Assembly: GCF_014842025.1 (NCBI RefSeq)
Contig: NZ_JACYUY010000038.1
Coordinates: 1 to 47,628, forward strand
Length of the DNA: 47,628 nucleotides
DNA from: Massilia sp. CFBP 13721
GTDB taxonomy: Bacteria > Pseudomonadota > Gammaproteobacteria > Burkholderiales > Burkholderiaceae_D
Direction: 5' to 3'
This document shows positions 19,043 through 27,980 of this stretch, one piece after another. The notes below the pieces were generated by a model. It was not told the origin of the DNA and ran no database searches. It saw nothing but the letters and a program-made list of their open reading frames with translations. The translations under genes and the position numbers were made by a program. Within the stretch, counting starts at the first letter, position 1, and every line of letters begins with the position of its first letter.

Positions 19043-19054
19043 TTCCGATTGGCA
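19037..19054. promoter_or_regulatory. Inverted repeat over the -35 box (possible operator)
   Basis: TGCCAAT-TCCG-ATTGGCA is a perfect seven-base-arm inverted repeat that covers the -35 hexamer of the small-gene promoter. A further ATTGCCAAT half-like copy lies near 19008-19015. The spot also lies 27 bases after the mdcH stop, so a processing hairpin at the operon end is an alternative; no T-run follows. Confidence 0.45.
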
Positions 19055-19081
19055 ATGTCAGGTATGGGATGGGTGAATAGG

Positions 19082-20014
19082 CTATTCGACATGCCGGGCC
19101 AGCCAGGCCCTGACTCCCTCGAGCGAACGGAAGTCGGCGACCGAACGCGTGGCGATCTGCGGGTGCCTCGCCTGCAGCATGCGCGACAGGCCGGCGCCGG
19201 GGCCGAGTTCGAGCGCTACCGTAATGCCGGCTTCCACCAGTGCATCCATGCAATCGCGCCACAGGATGGTCTCGGCGACCTGGCGCGACAGGTGTTCGAT
19301 GGCCTTGCTCTTATGGCTGATGCGTTCGGCCGAGATGCCGGACAGGACCGGCACTTGCGGGTCGCGCAAGGATCGGCCTCCCAGTGCGGCGGCCAGGGGG
19401 GCAACGGCGCCTGCCATGAAGGGCGTGTGCGAGGCGACTTCGACCGCTAACCGGCTGGTGCGTGCGCCCGTGGCAAGCAATGCATTCTCCAGGCCGGCCG
19501 CCGATTCGGCGCGTCCACCGGCGATCAGGCTGTCTTCGCCAGTGACGATGGCGAGGTGGAAATCGTGCCGGCGCAGCTGCGCCTCCACTGTGGCGACCGG
19601 CAGGCCGGAGACCGCCAGCAGCGCCTGGCCGGGTGAGGCGCGCAGGCAGGCATCCATCAGTTCCGCACGGGCACGCGCCAGCGCCACCGCGTCGGCAGGC
19701 GGCAAGGCGCCGGCCACCGCATAGGCTGCGACTTCGCCAATACTGTAGCCGGCGACCAGGGCCGGTTCCGGCAGGTCGTCTGCGAGCGCATTCCAGTTCG
19801 CCAAGGTGGCGGCCACCACCAGCGGCTGGGCGTAGCGATTCGCAAACAGCAGCGCGTCGTCGGCCAGGATCGCGTCCAGCGATTCCGCGAACCCGGCCTG
19901 CGTGACGAGCATGTCGAGCAGGGCCGCGGCGGCCGGATCGGTGCGCGCCATGTCGAACATGGCGGCATGCTGCGCGCCCTGGCCGGGGCAGAGCAGGGCG
20001 AGGCGGCTCGCCAT
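19082..20014 (-). CDS. mdcH: Malonate decarboxylase epsilon subunit (malonyl-CoA:ACP transacylase)
   Basis: The 310-residue protein is an FabD-like acyltransferase. It has CPGQGAQ near the N-terminus, the nucleophile elbow GYSIGEVAAYAVAG and the catalytic-histidine strand SHTPFMAGAV. In the malonate decarboxylase system it charges the carrier protein MdcC, with its special phosphoribosyl-dephospho-CoA prosthetic group, with malonate. The start MASRLALLCPGQGAQ was chosen at 20014 because the family begins a few residues before the GQGAQ motif; upstream in-frame sequence is arginine-rich readthrough. It is the last gene of the operon, two bases after mdcB. Confidence 0.93.
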   Translation of the reverse strand: MASRLALLCPGQGAQHAAMFDMARTDPAAAALLDMLVTQAGFAESLDAILADDALLFANRYAQPLVVAATLANWNALADDLPEPALVAGYSIGEVAAYAVAGALPPADAVALARARAELMDACLRASPGQALLAVSGLPVATVEAQLRRHDFHLAIVTGEDSLIAGGRAESAAGLENALLATGARTSRLAVEVASHTPFMAGAVAPLAAALGGRSLRDPQVPVLSGISAERISHKSKAIEHLSRQVAETILWRDCMDALVEAGITVALELGPGAGLSRMLQARHPQIATRSVADFRSLEGVRAWLARHVE

Positions 20015-20016
20015 CG

Positions 20017-21012
20017 TCAGGTTCCGCCGGTCGCGGCGTCGACCAGGCAGGCGGCGGCCAGCAGGTCGGCGGCGCCGCCGGGGGACAGCCGGTGCCGGAC
20101 GAACAGGTGGTGGCAGGCTGCGGCGCGCGCTTCCCAGTCCGGCGCGGCGGTGCCGCCGGCCAGCAGGAAGTCGCTCGCGTGCTGCCTGACCGTCAGCGCG
20201 CCGCCAGCGCCGCCGCGATGGTAGACGTTGGTGTCGCTGACGTGGGCCATCAGCGCGAACAGGGCGTCGACGCGCGCGCGGCGCAGCCCGCGTCCGGCGG
20301 CGCGCGCCTGGCGCAAGGCGGGCAGCGCGACGTCGAACACGGCCGGCATGCCGCGCGCGGCTTCCTGGCGCGCGCCACCGACCTGGTAGCGCTGGGTGAC
20401 TTGAGTGCCATGCGAGTTGGCTGCATCGGGGTGGGCATGGGCGGCCAGCGCCGCGCCCCAGCGGGCGACCAGCGCGGCACGGATGTCGACGGCGGTAAGC
20501 ACTTCCCCACCCGCCGCGTTGGCGGCATGGCAGGCGCCGAGCGCGGCGCACAGCAGGCCGAGGCCGAAGATCGCGCCACGATGGGTGTTGATGCCGCCGG
20601 TGGCGTCCAGCATGCGCGCTTCGGCGTCGACCCCGAGCGCGGCCAGCTTCGCGAAGGGCGCGCCATCCATGCCGGCCTGCGTGATGCGGACAAAGTAATG
20701 GCGCAGCGCGAACATGCTGCGCATGAAGGTGGCTGCCGTCATGTCCGTGTGGCTGCCGTTGTCCAGCAGCGACACCAGGCCGGGCTTTGGGTACAGGCTC
20801 AGTTCGGCGTAGAGGCTGCGCACGGCCAGGCGGCCGACGCGGGCGCAGAACTGGCGTTCGTTCCCGTGCTGCGCGCTGTGGTGGCGCCGATCAGAAGCGG
20901 CAGCCTCATCAACGCACGGCTGGACCGGCACGGTGCCCAGGCCTGGCAAATCCAGGCCAGGGAGGCACGCGCGCGCATCCGCCGCCGCGCCGGCGTCGAT
21001 CAAGCCGTGCAT
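20017..21012 (-). CDS. mdcB: Triphosphoribosyl-dephospho-CoA synthase
   Basis: The protein (331 residues from the ATG at 21012) belongs to the CitG/MdcB family. It makes 2'-(5''-triphosphoribosyl)-3'-dephospho-CoA, the precursor of the prosthetic group on MdcC. Family blocks are LYAELSLYPKPGLVSLLDNGSHTDM, FMRSMFALRHYF, ATGGINTHRGAIFGLGLL, HGTQVTQRY, DVALPAL and SDTNVYHRGG. The first 50 residues before the conserved core are poorly conserved, and a start some 40 codons later is possible. The chosen start overlaps the end of mdcG by 13 bases, as expected for tight coupling. Confidence 0.93.
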   Translation of the reverse strand: MHGLIDAGAAADARACLPGLDLPGLGTVPVQPCVDEAAASDRRHHSAQHGNERQFCARVGRLAVRSLYAELSLYPKPGLVSLLDNGSHTDMTAATFMRSMFALRHYFVRITQAGMDGAPFAKLAALGVDAEARMLDATGGINTHRGAIFGLGLLCAALGACHAANAAGGEVLTAVDIRAALVARWGAALAAHAHPDAANSHGTQVTQRYQVGGARQEAARGMPAVFDVALPALRQARAAGRGLRRARVDALFALMAHVSDTNVYHRGGAGGALTVRQHASDFLLAGGTAAPDWEARAAACHHLFVRHRLSPGGAADLLAAACLVDAATGGT

Positions 21013-21686
21013 GGCGCGGTCTCGTTCACGTTGGTGTGCAGGCTCGCGAGCAGGCTGTCGACACTGACGAGCGCGACCCCATGCAGCGATTTCGCCAGCA
21101 CGCGCGCCTGGCCATCGCGGCAGCCTGCGAGCTCCTTCCACGCCACCGCCTGCCCGCCGCCGAAGACGATTTCGCCGTCCAGCGGCAGCACGCGCGCATG
21201 GCGCACCAGCAGGTCGAGCGCGGCTTCATAGCTGCGCGCGTCGGCCGGATGCAGCAGCAGGTCGATGTCCGAGCCGGCGCGCAGACAGGTTTGGCCCGTC
21301 AGCGCGGCAAACGCCAGCGAACCGTAGACGCGCAGCGTGCAGCCACCGTCAGTGGCTTCCCGATCCAGCGCCGCCAGCGCCGCTTGCCACGCCGCCGGCG
21401 CCGCGGCAATTGCTTCGGCCAAGGGCAGGGCCGGGTTGCCGCGCGCGATCTCCGCGACCGCGGCAGCCAGCGCGATGCGCGGCTTGGCGCCGTCGGGGCG
21501 TGGCGGCAGGGCAATGCCGAGCGCGACTTCACCGGGCGCGAGCGTTGCCGGCGTGCGCGTGACGACCGCCGGCCAGCCGGCGGCGCCCCAGCAGGCAATG
21601 GCCTCGCGCGCGCCTGGCGCAGCAGCGGCAGCGGCGCGCTCCCAGCCGCGCGCCGACAGCCAGATCAAATCATGTCGGGAGAACAT
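21000..21686 (-). CDS. mdcG: Malonate decarboxylase holo-ACP synthase (phosphoribosyl-dephospho-CoA transferase)
   Basis: The 228-residue protein transfers the phosphoribosyl-dephospho-CoA group onto the serine of the carrier MdcC. The N-terminus MFSRHDLIWL fits the family start. The nucleotidyltransferase core is seen as LRVYGSLAFAALTG followed by the metal-binding GSDIDLLLHP. The start at 21686 overlaps the end of mdcE by 17 bases and the 3' end overlaps mdcB. Alanine-rich low-complexity stretches in the middle are typical of the high GC content rather than of the family. Confidence 0.92.
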   Translation of the reverse strand: MFSRHDLIWLSARGWERAAAAAAPGAREAIACWGAAGWPAVVTRTPATLAPGEVALGIALPPRPDGAKPRIALAAAVAEIARGNPALPLAEAIAAAPAAWQAALAALDREATDGGCTLRVYGSLAFAALTGQTCLRAGSDIDLLLHPADARSYEAALDLLVRHARVLPLDGEIVFGGGQAVAWKELAGCRDGQARVLAKSLHGVALVSVDSLLASLHTNVNETAPCTA

Positions 21687-22386
21687 GTGCCCCCGATCGC
21701 ACCGCTTCCGCCACCGGCTGCGCCAGCCTGCGCCCACCGCGTTCGAATCCGAGCGCGCGCCGGCGGTCGAGCGGATCGGCCTCGCGCAGCGCCGCCGCCA
21801 GGAGCGTCGCGAAATCGTCTTCCCAGATCGCCTGCAGGCCGCCCATGCGCAGGTAGTTGCCGGCGCCCGGTGCGAACACCGGATCGACCTTGGCCAGTTC
21901 GGTCAGCCGCTCCTCGGGTACCTTGGTGATACGGGCCATCGCCGGTAGTCCCATCACGCGGATGGTGGCGTCGGGCAAGGCGAAGCAGGCGTCCGCCATC
22001 AAACCGCTCGTGATGAAACCGCCGGACAGGGCCTGGTCGTACACCAGCCCGATCACCTTGTGCCCCTGGCGCCGCGCCAGGTCGATGCATTTGCCCAGGT
22101 GCGCCATGTAGCTGTTAATGCCGAGCATTTCGTCGCGGTGGCGCAGGCGCTGGCCTTGCGTGTCGACCAGGATCAGGATCGGCCGCCCGGGATGAGAACG
22201 TATGGTCGCCAGCACGGCCGTCGCCTGGGCCAGGGCGATTTCGATGCCGATCGGCGCATGGCCGGTGGTGCCGATGACGGCGATCGTCTCGTCTTCCACT
22301 GTGCCGGTGCCGAGCAGGAACTGGTCATGCTCGTGAATGGTGTGCCCCTGCGGGAACAAGCTGGAGGCCAGGGATTGCCAGTCCAT
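21670..22386 (-). CDS. mdcE: Malonate decarboxylase gamma subunit
   Basis: The 238-residue protein is the codecarboxylase half of the carboxyltransferase-like MdcD-MdcE pair, which releases CO2 from malonyl-S-ACP. It has the crotonase-type fold signals ILILVDTQGQRLRHRDEMLGINSYMAHL, HKVIGLVYDQALSGGFITSGLMADACFALPDATIRVMGLPAMARITK and FAPGAGNYLRMGGLQAIWE. The start MDWQSLASSLFPQGH shares one base with the mdcD stop (TGATG). Confidence 0.95.
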   Translation of the reverse strand: MDWQSLASSLFPQGHTIHEHDQFLLGTGTVEDETIAVIGTTGHAPIGIEIALAQATAVLATIRSHPGRPILILVDTQGQRLRHRDEMLGINSYMAHLGKCIDLARRQGHKVIGLVYDQALSGGFITSGLMADACFALPDATIRVMGLPAMARITKVPEERLTELAKVDPVFAPGAGNYLRMGGLQAIWEDDFATLLAAALREADPLDRRRALGFERGGRRLAQPVAEAVRSGAHVLPT

Positions 22387-23279
22387 CAGTCGGCTCCTTT
22401 GCGGTAGGGTTGTGCGAGTTCGGTAAATGCGTCGGCGTCGAGCATCGGGACCGCGGCCGGGTCTGGAATGCCCAGCATTTTCCAGATCTGCAGGGGTTCG
22501 CTTGCGCTGCCGAAGTCGCGCAGGCGCGTCGCCAGCATCAGGTGTTCGGCGTCGAGGTCGGCCAGCGTCAGCGCGGCATGTCCGCGGGCGGCGTCGATGG
22601 CGTCCAGCGCCGCCTCGCGGAAGGCGCCGACGTTGTCCGCCACCAGGCACTGGCAATCGCCCAGCAGGTAGCGGTGCTTGCCGCCGGTGGTGCGCCAGAC
22701 CAGGGCGCGGTCGCGCGCATCGAATTCTTCGACGCCGTGCGCGGTCTCGATCACTTCCGGCCCCGACATGCCGAGGCGCGCTTCCTCGGACATGACCACC
22801 GTGTTGGCGCAGCGCGCGGCGATGCCCATGCCGCCGAAGCAGCCGTTCGATCCGCCGATCAGCACCACTACCGGGATTCCGGCGGCGCGCACGTCGAGGA
22901 TGGCGCGCATCACTTCGGAGACGGCGATAAGGCCGGCATTCGCTTCATGCAGGCGCACGCCGCCGGATTCGAGCAGCAGCAGCACCGCATGCGCCTCTTC
23001 CTGCACGGCGCGGGCCAGCATGCCAACCAATTTTGCGCCGTGCACCTCGCCGACCGCGCCGCCCATGAAGCCGCCTTCCTGGGCCGCGCCGAAGACAATC
23101 TGGCCGTCCAGCCGCCCGCGGCCGACGATCACGCCGTCGTCGAACGACACCGGCGCATCGAGCTGGGCCAGGTGCGGGCTGACCACGCGCGCAGCCGGTG
23201 GCAGGAATTCCTCGAAACTGCCGGCGTCGAACACGCGCGCAATGCGCTCTCTCGCATTGCATTCGAGGTAGCTGCTCAT
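22386..23279 (-). CDS. mdcD: Malonate decarboxylase beta subunit
   Basis: The 297-residue protein is the decarboxylating subunit working with MdcE on malonyl-S-carrier. It shows the carboxyltransferase-like blocks GAAQEGGFMGGAVGEVHGAKLVG, LLLLESGGVRLHEANAGL, IPVVVLIGGSNGCFGGMGIAA and EARLGMSGPEVIE. Length agrees with the family. It overlaps mdcC upstream by four bases (ATGA) and mdcE downstream by one base, so translation of the catalytic core is coupled end to end. Confidence 0.96.
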   Translation of the reverse strand: MSSYLECNARERIARVFDAGSFEEFLPPAARVVSPHLAQLDAPVSFDDGVIVGRGRLDGQIVFGAAQEGGFMGGAVGEVHGAKLVGMLARAVQEEAHAVLLLLESGGVRLHEANAGLIAVSEVMRAILDVRAAGIPVVVLIGGSNGCFGGMGIAARCANTVVMSEEARLGMSGPEVIETAHGVEEFDARDRALVWRTTGGKHRYLLGDCQCLVADNVGAFREAALDAIDAARGHAALTLADLDAEHLMLATRLRDFGSASEPLQIWKMLGIPDPAAVPMLDADAFTELAQPYRKGAD

Positions 23280-23590
23280 GGCAAGCCCCCGGTCATGTTT
23301 TCGGCGGCCTGGTCCAAACGCAGGCTGACCACGGCGGGCGTGGCGCCCATGTCGTTGATGCAGATGCGCGTGTCCTGCAATTGCCAGCGCTCGTGGAAGT
23401 CGCGCATCACGGCTTGCCAGGTCGCGCCGAAGCCGTTGGCGGCAGTGCGGATCTCGATTTCGCAGGCGCCGCCGAGGAGCGCCGGCTCGATCAGCACTTC
23501 GAGGTTGCCGGAGCTGACCACGCCGACCAGCTGCGGCGTCGCCGCCAGCGCGCGCCGCCCGTTCTCGAATCGAAAATTCAACGTTTCCAT
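23276..23590 (-). CDS. mdcC: Malonate decarboxylase acyl carrier protein (delta subunit)
   Basis: The 104-residue protein is the dedicated carrier that holds acetyl or malonyl as a thioester. The attachment serine is expected in the loop VGVVSSGNLEVL; by comparison with the family GSGD/N motif, Ser27 is the likely site. In most relatives the residue before this serine is glycine, whereas here it is a second serine. The C-terminal half (GATWQAVMRDFHERW and ICINDMGATPAVVSLRLDQAAE) is characteristic. The start METLNFRFENG gives the usual family length. Confidence 0.95.
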   Translation of the reverse strand: METLNFRFENGRRALAATPQLVGVVSSGNLEVLIEPALLGGACEIEIRTAANGFGATWQAVMRDFHERWQLQDTRICINDMGATPAVVSLRLDQAAENMTGGLP

Positions 23591-23613
23591 GCGGGTCCTT
23601 TGTTTATGCCTCG

Positions 23614-25296
23614 TTACCAGTTGCGGAAGCGCTTCGGCGGGTCGTACAGCCCGCCGGAGGCGCGCACCAGGTCTTTCATGTTCTTGGCCGCCAGCAGGTC
23701 GCGCGTGGCGAGGCGCTTGTCGATGCCGAGGTCTTCGGGGCGGCGGATGATGCCGCGCTCGCGCAAGTTGTCCACCATGCGCCGGTCGCGCCCCATGCCG
23801 ACCGGCGTATAGCCGGCCACGCCGCGGATCGCCTGCTCGCGTTCTTCGTCGCTGCGGCACAGCAGCAGGTTGGCGATGCCTTCCTCGGTCAGGATGTGGG
23901 TGACGTCGTCGCCGTAGATCATCACCGGCGGGATCGCCATGCCGGCCTGCTCGCCCAGTTTCCAGGCGTCGAGTTGTTCGACGAATGCCGGCGCCATGTG
24001 TTCGCGGAAAGTTTCCACCAACTGCACCACCAGTTTCTGGCCGCGCGGGATGGTGCTGCGGCCGGCGCGCGCCTGCGCTCCAGCCTTCAGCCAGGCCGGG
24101 CTGGCATGGCGCCGCCCGCGCGCGTCGCTGCCCATGTTGGGCGCGCCGCCGAAGCCGGAAATCCGGCCCAGGGTGGCGGTCGAGGAATTGCCCTGCAAAT
24201 CGATTTGCAGCGTCGAGCCGATGAACATGTCGCAGGCGTAATGGCCGGCGGCCTGGCAAAAGGCGCGGTTGCTGCGCATCGAGCCGTCCGGGCCGACGAA
24301 GAATACGTCGGGGCGGGCGCGGATGTAGTTTTCCATGCCGAGCTCGGAACCGAAGGAGTGTACCGATTCGACGAATCCGGCCTCGATCGCGGGAATCAGG
24401 GCTGGATGGGGATTGAGCGCCCAGTGGGTGGCGATCTTGCCTTTCAGGCCGAGCTCTTGCGCATAAGTAGGCAGCAGCAGTTCGATGGCGGCCGTATCGA
24501 AGCCGATGCCGTGGTTCAGGCGCGTGACTTCGTATTCGGCATAGATGCCCTTGATCGCCATCATCGCCATCAAGACCTGGATTTCGGAAATCTGCGCCGG
24601 GTCGCGCGTGAACAGCGGCTCGATGTAATACGGTTTCGGTGATTGCACCACGAAGCCGACCCAGTCGGCCGGGATGTCGACGCGCGGCAGGGTGTCGACG
24701 ATCTCGTTGACCTGGGCGATGACGATGCCGCCCTTGAAGGCGGTCGCTTCGGCAATGGCTGGCGTGTCCTCGGTATTCGGGCCGGTGTAGAGGTTGCCGT
24801 GGCGGTCGGCGGCTTCCGCGGCGACCAGCGCGATGCGCGGCGAGAGGTCGACGAAATAGCGGCCGAACAGTTCGAGGTAAGTATGGATCGCGCCGATGTT
24901 GAGCTTGCCGGCGCTCGCGAGCCGCGCCAGGCGCGCCGCCTGCGGGCCGGAAAAGGAAAAGTCGAGGCGCGCACCGATGCCGTTGTCGAACACGTCCAGG
25001 TGTTCCGGCAGCGACAGCACCGACAGCAGCAGGTGCAGGCCGTGCACGCGGGCCGGATCGAGTTTCGCCAGCGCCTTGCCGAGGAAATCGGCCTGCTTCT
25101 GGTTGTTCCCTTCGAGGCAGACCCGGTCGCCCGGCTCGATCACCTGGTGCAGCAGTTCGACGATGTCGTCGCTGGCTACGATCTTGCCCGCCAGCCGGTT
25201 GCCCAGCACCCGTGCGGCACGCGCGATGCGGGCGGCGCGGTTTTCCTGCTGGCGGTTCCAGTTGCGCGCGGCGCCGGCTTGACCAGGATGATCCAT
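23614..25296 (-). CDS. mdcA: Malonate decarboxylase alpha subunit (acetyl-S-ACP:malonate ACP transferase)
   Basis: The 560-residue protein swaps acetate for malonate on the carrier MdcC, the first step of the cycle. Family blocks include GDRVCLEGNNQKQADFLG, NIGAIHTYLELFGRYFVDLSPR, LYTGPNTEDTPAIAEATAF, ALNPHPALIPAIEAGFVESVHSFGSELGMENYI, IDLQGNSSTATLGRISGFGGAPNMGSDARGRRH and TEEGIANLLLCRS. ATG at 25296 is preferred over the one at 25311 because a GGAG ribosome site lies between them, nine bases before 25296. It is the first enzyme gene of the set, right after the transporter. Confidence 0.96.
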   Translation of the reverse strand: MDHPGQAGAARNWNRQQENRAARIARAARVLGNRLAGKIVASDDIVELLHQVIEPGDRVCLEGNNQKQADFLGKALAKLDPARVHGLHLLLSVLSLPEHLDVFDNGIGARLDFSFSGPQAARLARLASAGKLNIGAIHTYLELFGRYFVDLSPRIALVAAEAADRHGNLYTGPNTEDTPAIAEATAFKGGIVIAQVNEIVDTLPRVDIPADWVGFVVQSPKPYYIEPLFTRDPAQISEIQVLMAMMAIKGIYAEYEVTRLNHGIGFDTAAIELLLPTYAQELGLKGKIATHWALNPHPALIPAIEAGFVESVHSFGSELGMENYIRARPDVFFVGPDGSMRSNRAFCQAAGHYACDMFIGSTLQIDLQGNSSTATLGRISGFGGAPNMGSDARGRRHASPAWLKAGAQARAGRSTIPRGQKLVVQLVETFREHMAPAFVEQLDAWKLGEQAGMAIPPVMIYGDDVTHILTEEGIANLLLCRSDEEREQAIRGVAGYTPVGMGRDRRMVDNLRERGIIRRPEDLGIDKRLATRDLLAAKNMKDLVRASGGLYDPPKRFRNW

Positions 25297-25318
25297 CGAT
25301 TCGTTCTCCATGACTTGT

Positions 25319-26749
25319 TTACAAAACGATAAACAGGAACCACACCACGACCGGCGCCACGATGGTAATGATGCCACCGTAAATCATCAGCTGGCGCAGG
25401 AATACGTCGCGGTCCACGCCCTGGGCATTGGCCAGCACCAGTGCGCCGTTGGTCGAGAACGGGCTGACGTCGACGATGGTCGAGGACACCGCCATGGCCG
25501 CGATGAAACCGACCGCGTCGACCCCGGTGCCCGATTGCAGGAAGGGCACGGCGAGCGGGATCAGCGAGCCCAGCACGGCGGTCGAAGACGCAAAGGCCGA
25601 GACCACGGCGCCGACAAAGCACAGCAGCAGGGCGGCGATCAGGGGCGAGGTGAGGTGCGCCACGCTCTCTCCGACAAAGGTGATCGTGCCCATCTTCTGC
25701 ATTACGCCGACATAGGTGCTGACGCCGACGATCAGCATGATTTCCGGCCACGACACCTGGGTGATGGCGCGCTTTTGCACGTTGGGCGCGATGACCGACA
25801 GGATCAGGCCGATGGTGATGGCGACGAACCCGATGTCGAGCTTGTAGAACAGGGTCAGCACGGCCAGCGCGATCAGGCCGGCGACGGTGAACAGTTGCTG
25901 CCCGGTGGCGCCGGCATGTTCGGTGCCGGCCTGGGTTGTTGCGGACGGGCCCGCACTTGTGCCGCCTTTCCCTGCGGCCGGACTGGCATTCAGCGCATCC
26001 GGCGACCGCTTCATGGTCAGCCGCTCTTCGGTCATGGCCTCGCCTTCGGCCTCGTCGAAGATTTGCGGGCCCGAGGCCGGCATGGCCACCTGGGTGTTGA
26101 ACGGGGTATTTTCGACGCTGCCGGCTGACGGCCCCTGGTGCCGGCGCATCAGCGCCAGTCCGCCGAACATCAGGAACAGCAAGAGCGCGACGGCAAAGTT
26201 GACGCCCAGGCTGACGAAGGCGGTAGTCAGTTCCGACAGCGGCAAGCCCGCCTTTTGCACGATCTTGTTGGTGATGCCGCCGTAGATGCTGATCGGCGAG
26301 AAGCCGCCGCCCTGGGCGCCGTGCACCACCAGCAAACCCATCATCAGTGGATTGATGCCGTACTTGGCGGCAAAGCCGAGGGCGATCGGCGCGATGATGG
26401 CGACGGCCGCCGGACTGACGGCGCCGACCGCGGTCAGCAGCGCCGTAATGAAGAACATCACCCAGGGAATCGCCGCGACCTGCCCGCGCACCGCTTTCAG
26501 GGCCAGGCGCACCAGCCAGTCGATGGTGCCGTTGTTTTGCGCCTGGGCGAACAGGTAGGTGATGCCGACCAGGGTGAGGAAGAGCTCGGCCGGGAAGCCG
26601 CCCATGATCGCCTTGGTTTCCATGCCGGCGACCAGGGTGCCGACGAGGAAGGCGCCGACAAAGGCGATCACGCCCATGTTGATCGGCAGGACGGTGGCGA
26701 GAACGAACATCGCGACCAGGACGTAAATCGACATCATGTGAGAGGACAT
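25319..26749 (-). CDS. MatC-type malonate/dicarboxylate transporter
   Basis: The 476-residue membrane protein has about 10-12 hydrophobic segments. Its N-terminal half fits the dicarboxylate-carrier MatC type (YVLVAMFVLATVLPINMGVIAFVGAFLVGT, GGGFSPISIYGGITN). The C-terminal half repeats the ion-transporter-like topology (SSTAVLGSLIPLAVP, VDVSPFSTNGALVLANA). A long hydrophilic linker (about 75-80 residues, rich in Gly, Ser, Thr and Ala) divides the halves on one side of the membrane. Position between the regulator and mdcA makes malonate the likely substrate; it stands where MdcL-MdcM or MdcF would be in other bacteria. The start at 26749 is tentative, with no strong ribosome site; an ATG pair four codons later is an alternative. 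Confidence 0.85.
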   Translation of the reverse strand: MSSHMMSIYVLVAMFVLATVLPINMGVIAFVGAFLVGTLVAGMETKAIMGGFPAELFLTLVGITYLFAQAQNNGTIDWLVRLALKAVRGQVAAIPWVMFFITALLTAVGAVSPAAVAIIAPIALGFAAKYGINPLMMGLLVVHGAQGGGFSPISIYGGITNKIVQKAGLPLSELTTAFVSLGVNFAVALLLFLMFGGLALMRRHQGPSAGSVENTPFNTQVAMPASGPQIFDEAEGEAMTEERLTMKRSPDALNASPAAGKGGTSAGPSATTQAGTEHAGATGQQLFTVAGLIALAVLTLFYKLDIGFVAITIGLILSVIAPNVQKRAITQVSWPEIMLIVGVSTYVGVMQKMGTITFVGESVAHLTSPLIAALLLCFVGAVVSAFASSTAVLGSLIPLAVPFLQSGTGVDAVGFIAAMAVSSTIVDVSPFSTNGALVLANAQGVDRDVFLRQLMIYGGIITIVAPVVVWFLFIVL

Positions 26750-26895
26750 GCGCTTCGCCTTGAACGAGGGTACCGGATGGCGCGTTGTCTCGGCGCGCCT
26801 GTTTTGTGGTCCTGACAATACGAGTTCAAGGTAACGCCGATTCGCGCGGCGATCAATTAGCGCCGCCGGCGGAACGTTTACGCTGAGCGAAAACG

Positions 26896-27834
26896 TCAGG
26901 CGGCCAGGCTGCCGCCGGCGCCATCCTTCCCATGGCGCAGCATGCGGCAGGCGGCGGCCAGGGCCAGCAGGTTGGGGTCGCGCTCACGCACCCGCAGGAA
27001 ATTGACCCCGATGGTCTGGCGCATGCGGTACTCGGGCTTCAGCGGAATCAGCTGCAGCTTGTCGCCGAAGACGTCGCGCACCCGCCCCGGCAGCAGCGTG
27101 TAGCCCAGGCCCGCGCTGACCAGGTTCATCAGCGAAAAGATGTCGCTCACCTGCATCACCACGCTGGGCGCGAAGCCGGCCACCCGGAAGGCTTCGACGA
27201 AGCCGTGGTAAGTGACGAAACCTTCGGACAGGCTGACGTATTTTTCGCCGGCGCAGGCGCGCAGGTCGATCGCGGCCTCGTGCGCATAGGGCGAGCCGGC
27301 GGGCGCGGCAAAGAAGATGTCGTCGTCGAATAAGGGAATCGAGACGATGTCCGGGTCGAGTTCGGGCACCGCCATCAGGGCGGCGTCGATGGCGTTGTGC
27401 TTGAGCTTGTGCAAGAGGTCGGCGTTCGAGCCGAGCACGAGTTCGGTCTGCAGTTCGGGGCGGCGCAGCTTGATGTCGAAGATGACGTCGGGCGCGGTGC
27501 TGTTGGTGAGCGAATACAGCGAGCCGATCTTCAGATGGCCGGACGAGTAGCCGGCGGTCTCGCGCGCGGCGGCGACGGCGTCGCCCATCAGCTTGATGAC
27601 TTCGCGGCTGGCGTCGGCGAGCTCGCGTGCGGCCTGGGTCGGGATCAGGTTGCGGCCCTTGTGGCCGAACAGCTGGCACGCCAGGCTCTCCTCGAGCGAG
27701 TGCAGGGCGCGGTGCACGCTGACCACGCTGATGCCGAGCAGTTCCGCCGCGCCGTTCAGGCTGCCGCCCTCCATGAAGGCAATCAGCACCTCGAGCTTGC
27801 GGAACGTAATTTCTTCGCTGATCTGGCTGCGCAT
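26896..27834 (-). CDS. mdcR: LysR-type regulator of the malonate operon
   Basis: The 312-residue protein has an N-terminal winged helix (TFRKLEVLIAFMEGGSLNGAAELLGISVVSVHRALHSLEESLACQLFGHKGRNLIPT) and a C-terminal effector-binding domain (LKIGSLYSLTNSTAPDVIFDIK, DAALMAVPELDPDIVSIPLFDDDIFFAAP). It matches the MdcR type seen next to malonate decarboxylase genes. It is encoded on the same strand just upstream of the transporter, separated by 146 bases. That gap contains a TTGATC/TACCTT promoter-like pair (17-base spacer) and the palindrome CCGCCGGCGG at 26863-26872, so the operon probably has its own MdcR-responsive promoter there. Malonate or malonyl-CoA as inducer is inference. Confidence 0.9.
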   Translation of the reverse strand: MRSQISEEITFRKLEVLIAFMEGGSLNGAAELLGISVVSVHRALHSLEESLACQLFGHKGRNLIPTQAARELADASREVIKLMGDAVAAARETAGYSSGHLKIGSLYSLTNSTAPDVIFDIKLRRPELQTELVLGSNADLLHKLKHNAIDAALMAVPELDPDIVSIPLFDDDIFFAAPAGSPYAHEAAIDLRACAGEKYVSLSEGFVTYHGFVEAFRVAGFAPSVVMQVSDIFSLMNLVSAGLGYTLLPGRVRDVFGDKLQLIPLKPEYRMRQTIGVNFLRVRERDPNLLALAAACRMLRHGKDGAGGSLAA

Positions 27835-27980
27835 GGTGGAGGCCCGGGAGAGTGGAGAAGGAATAATTTTGCGATTATGCGTAGCGGATGAATGAACAGT
27901 TTGATGTGCGTCGGCTGTGCCGGGTATGACTGTGAAATGGGGTAGACGCCATCTGTGCCGCTCTGAAAAAGCCGAATGGA

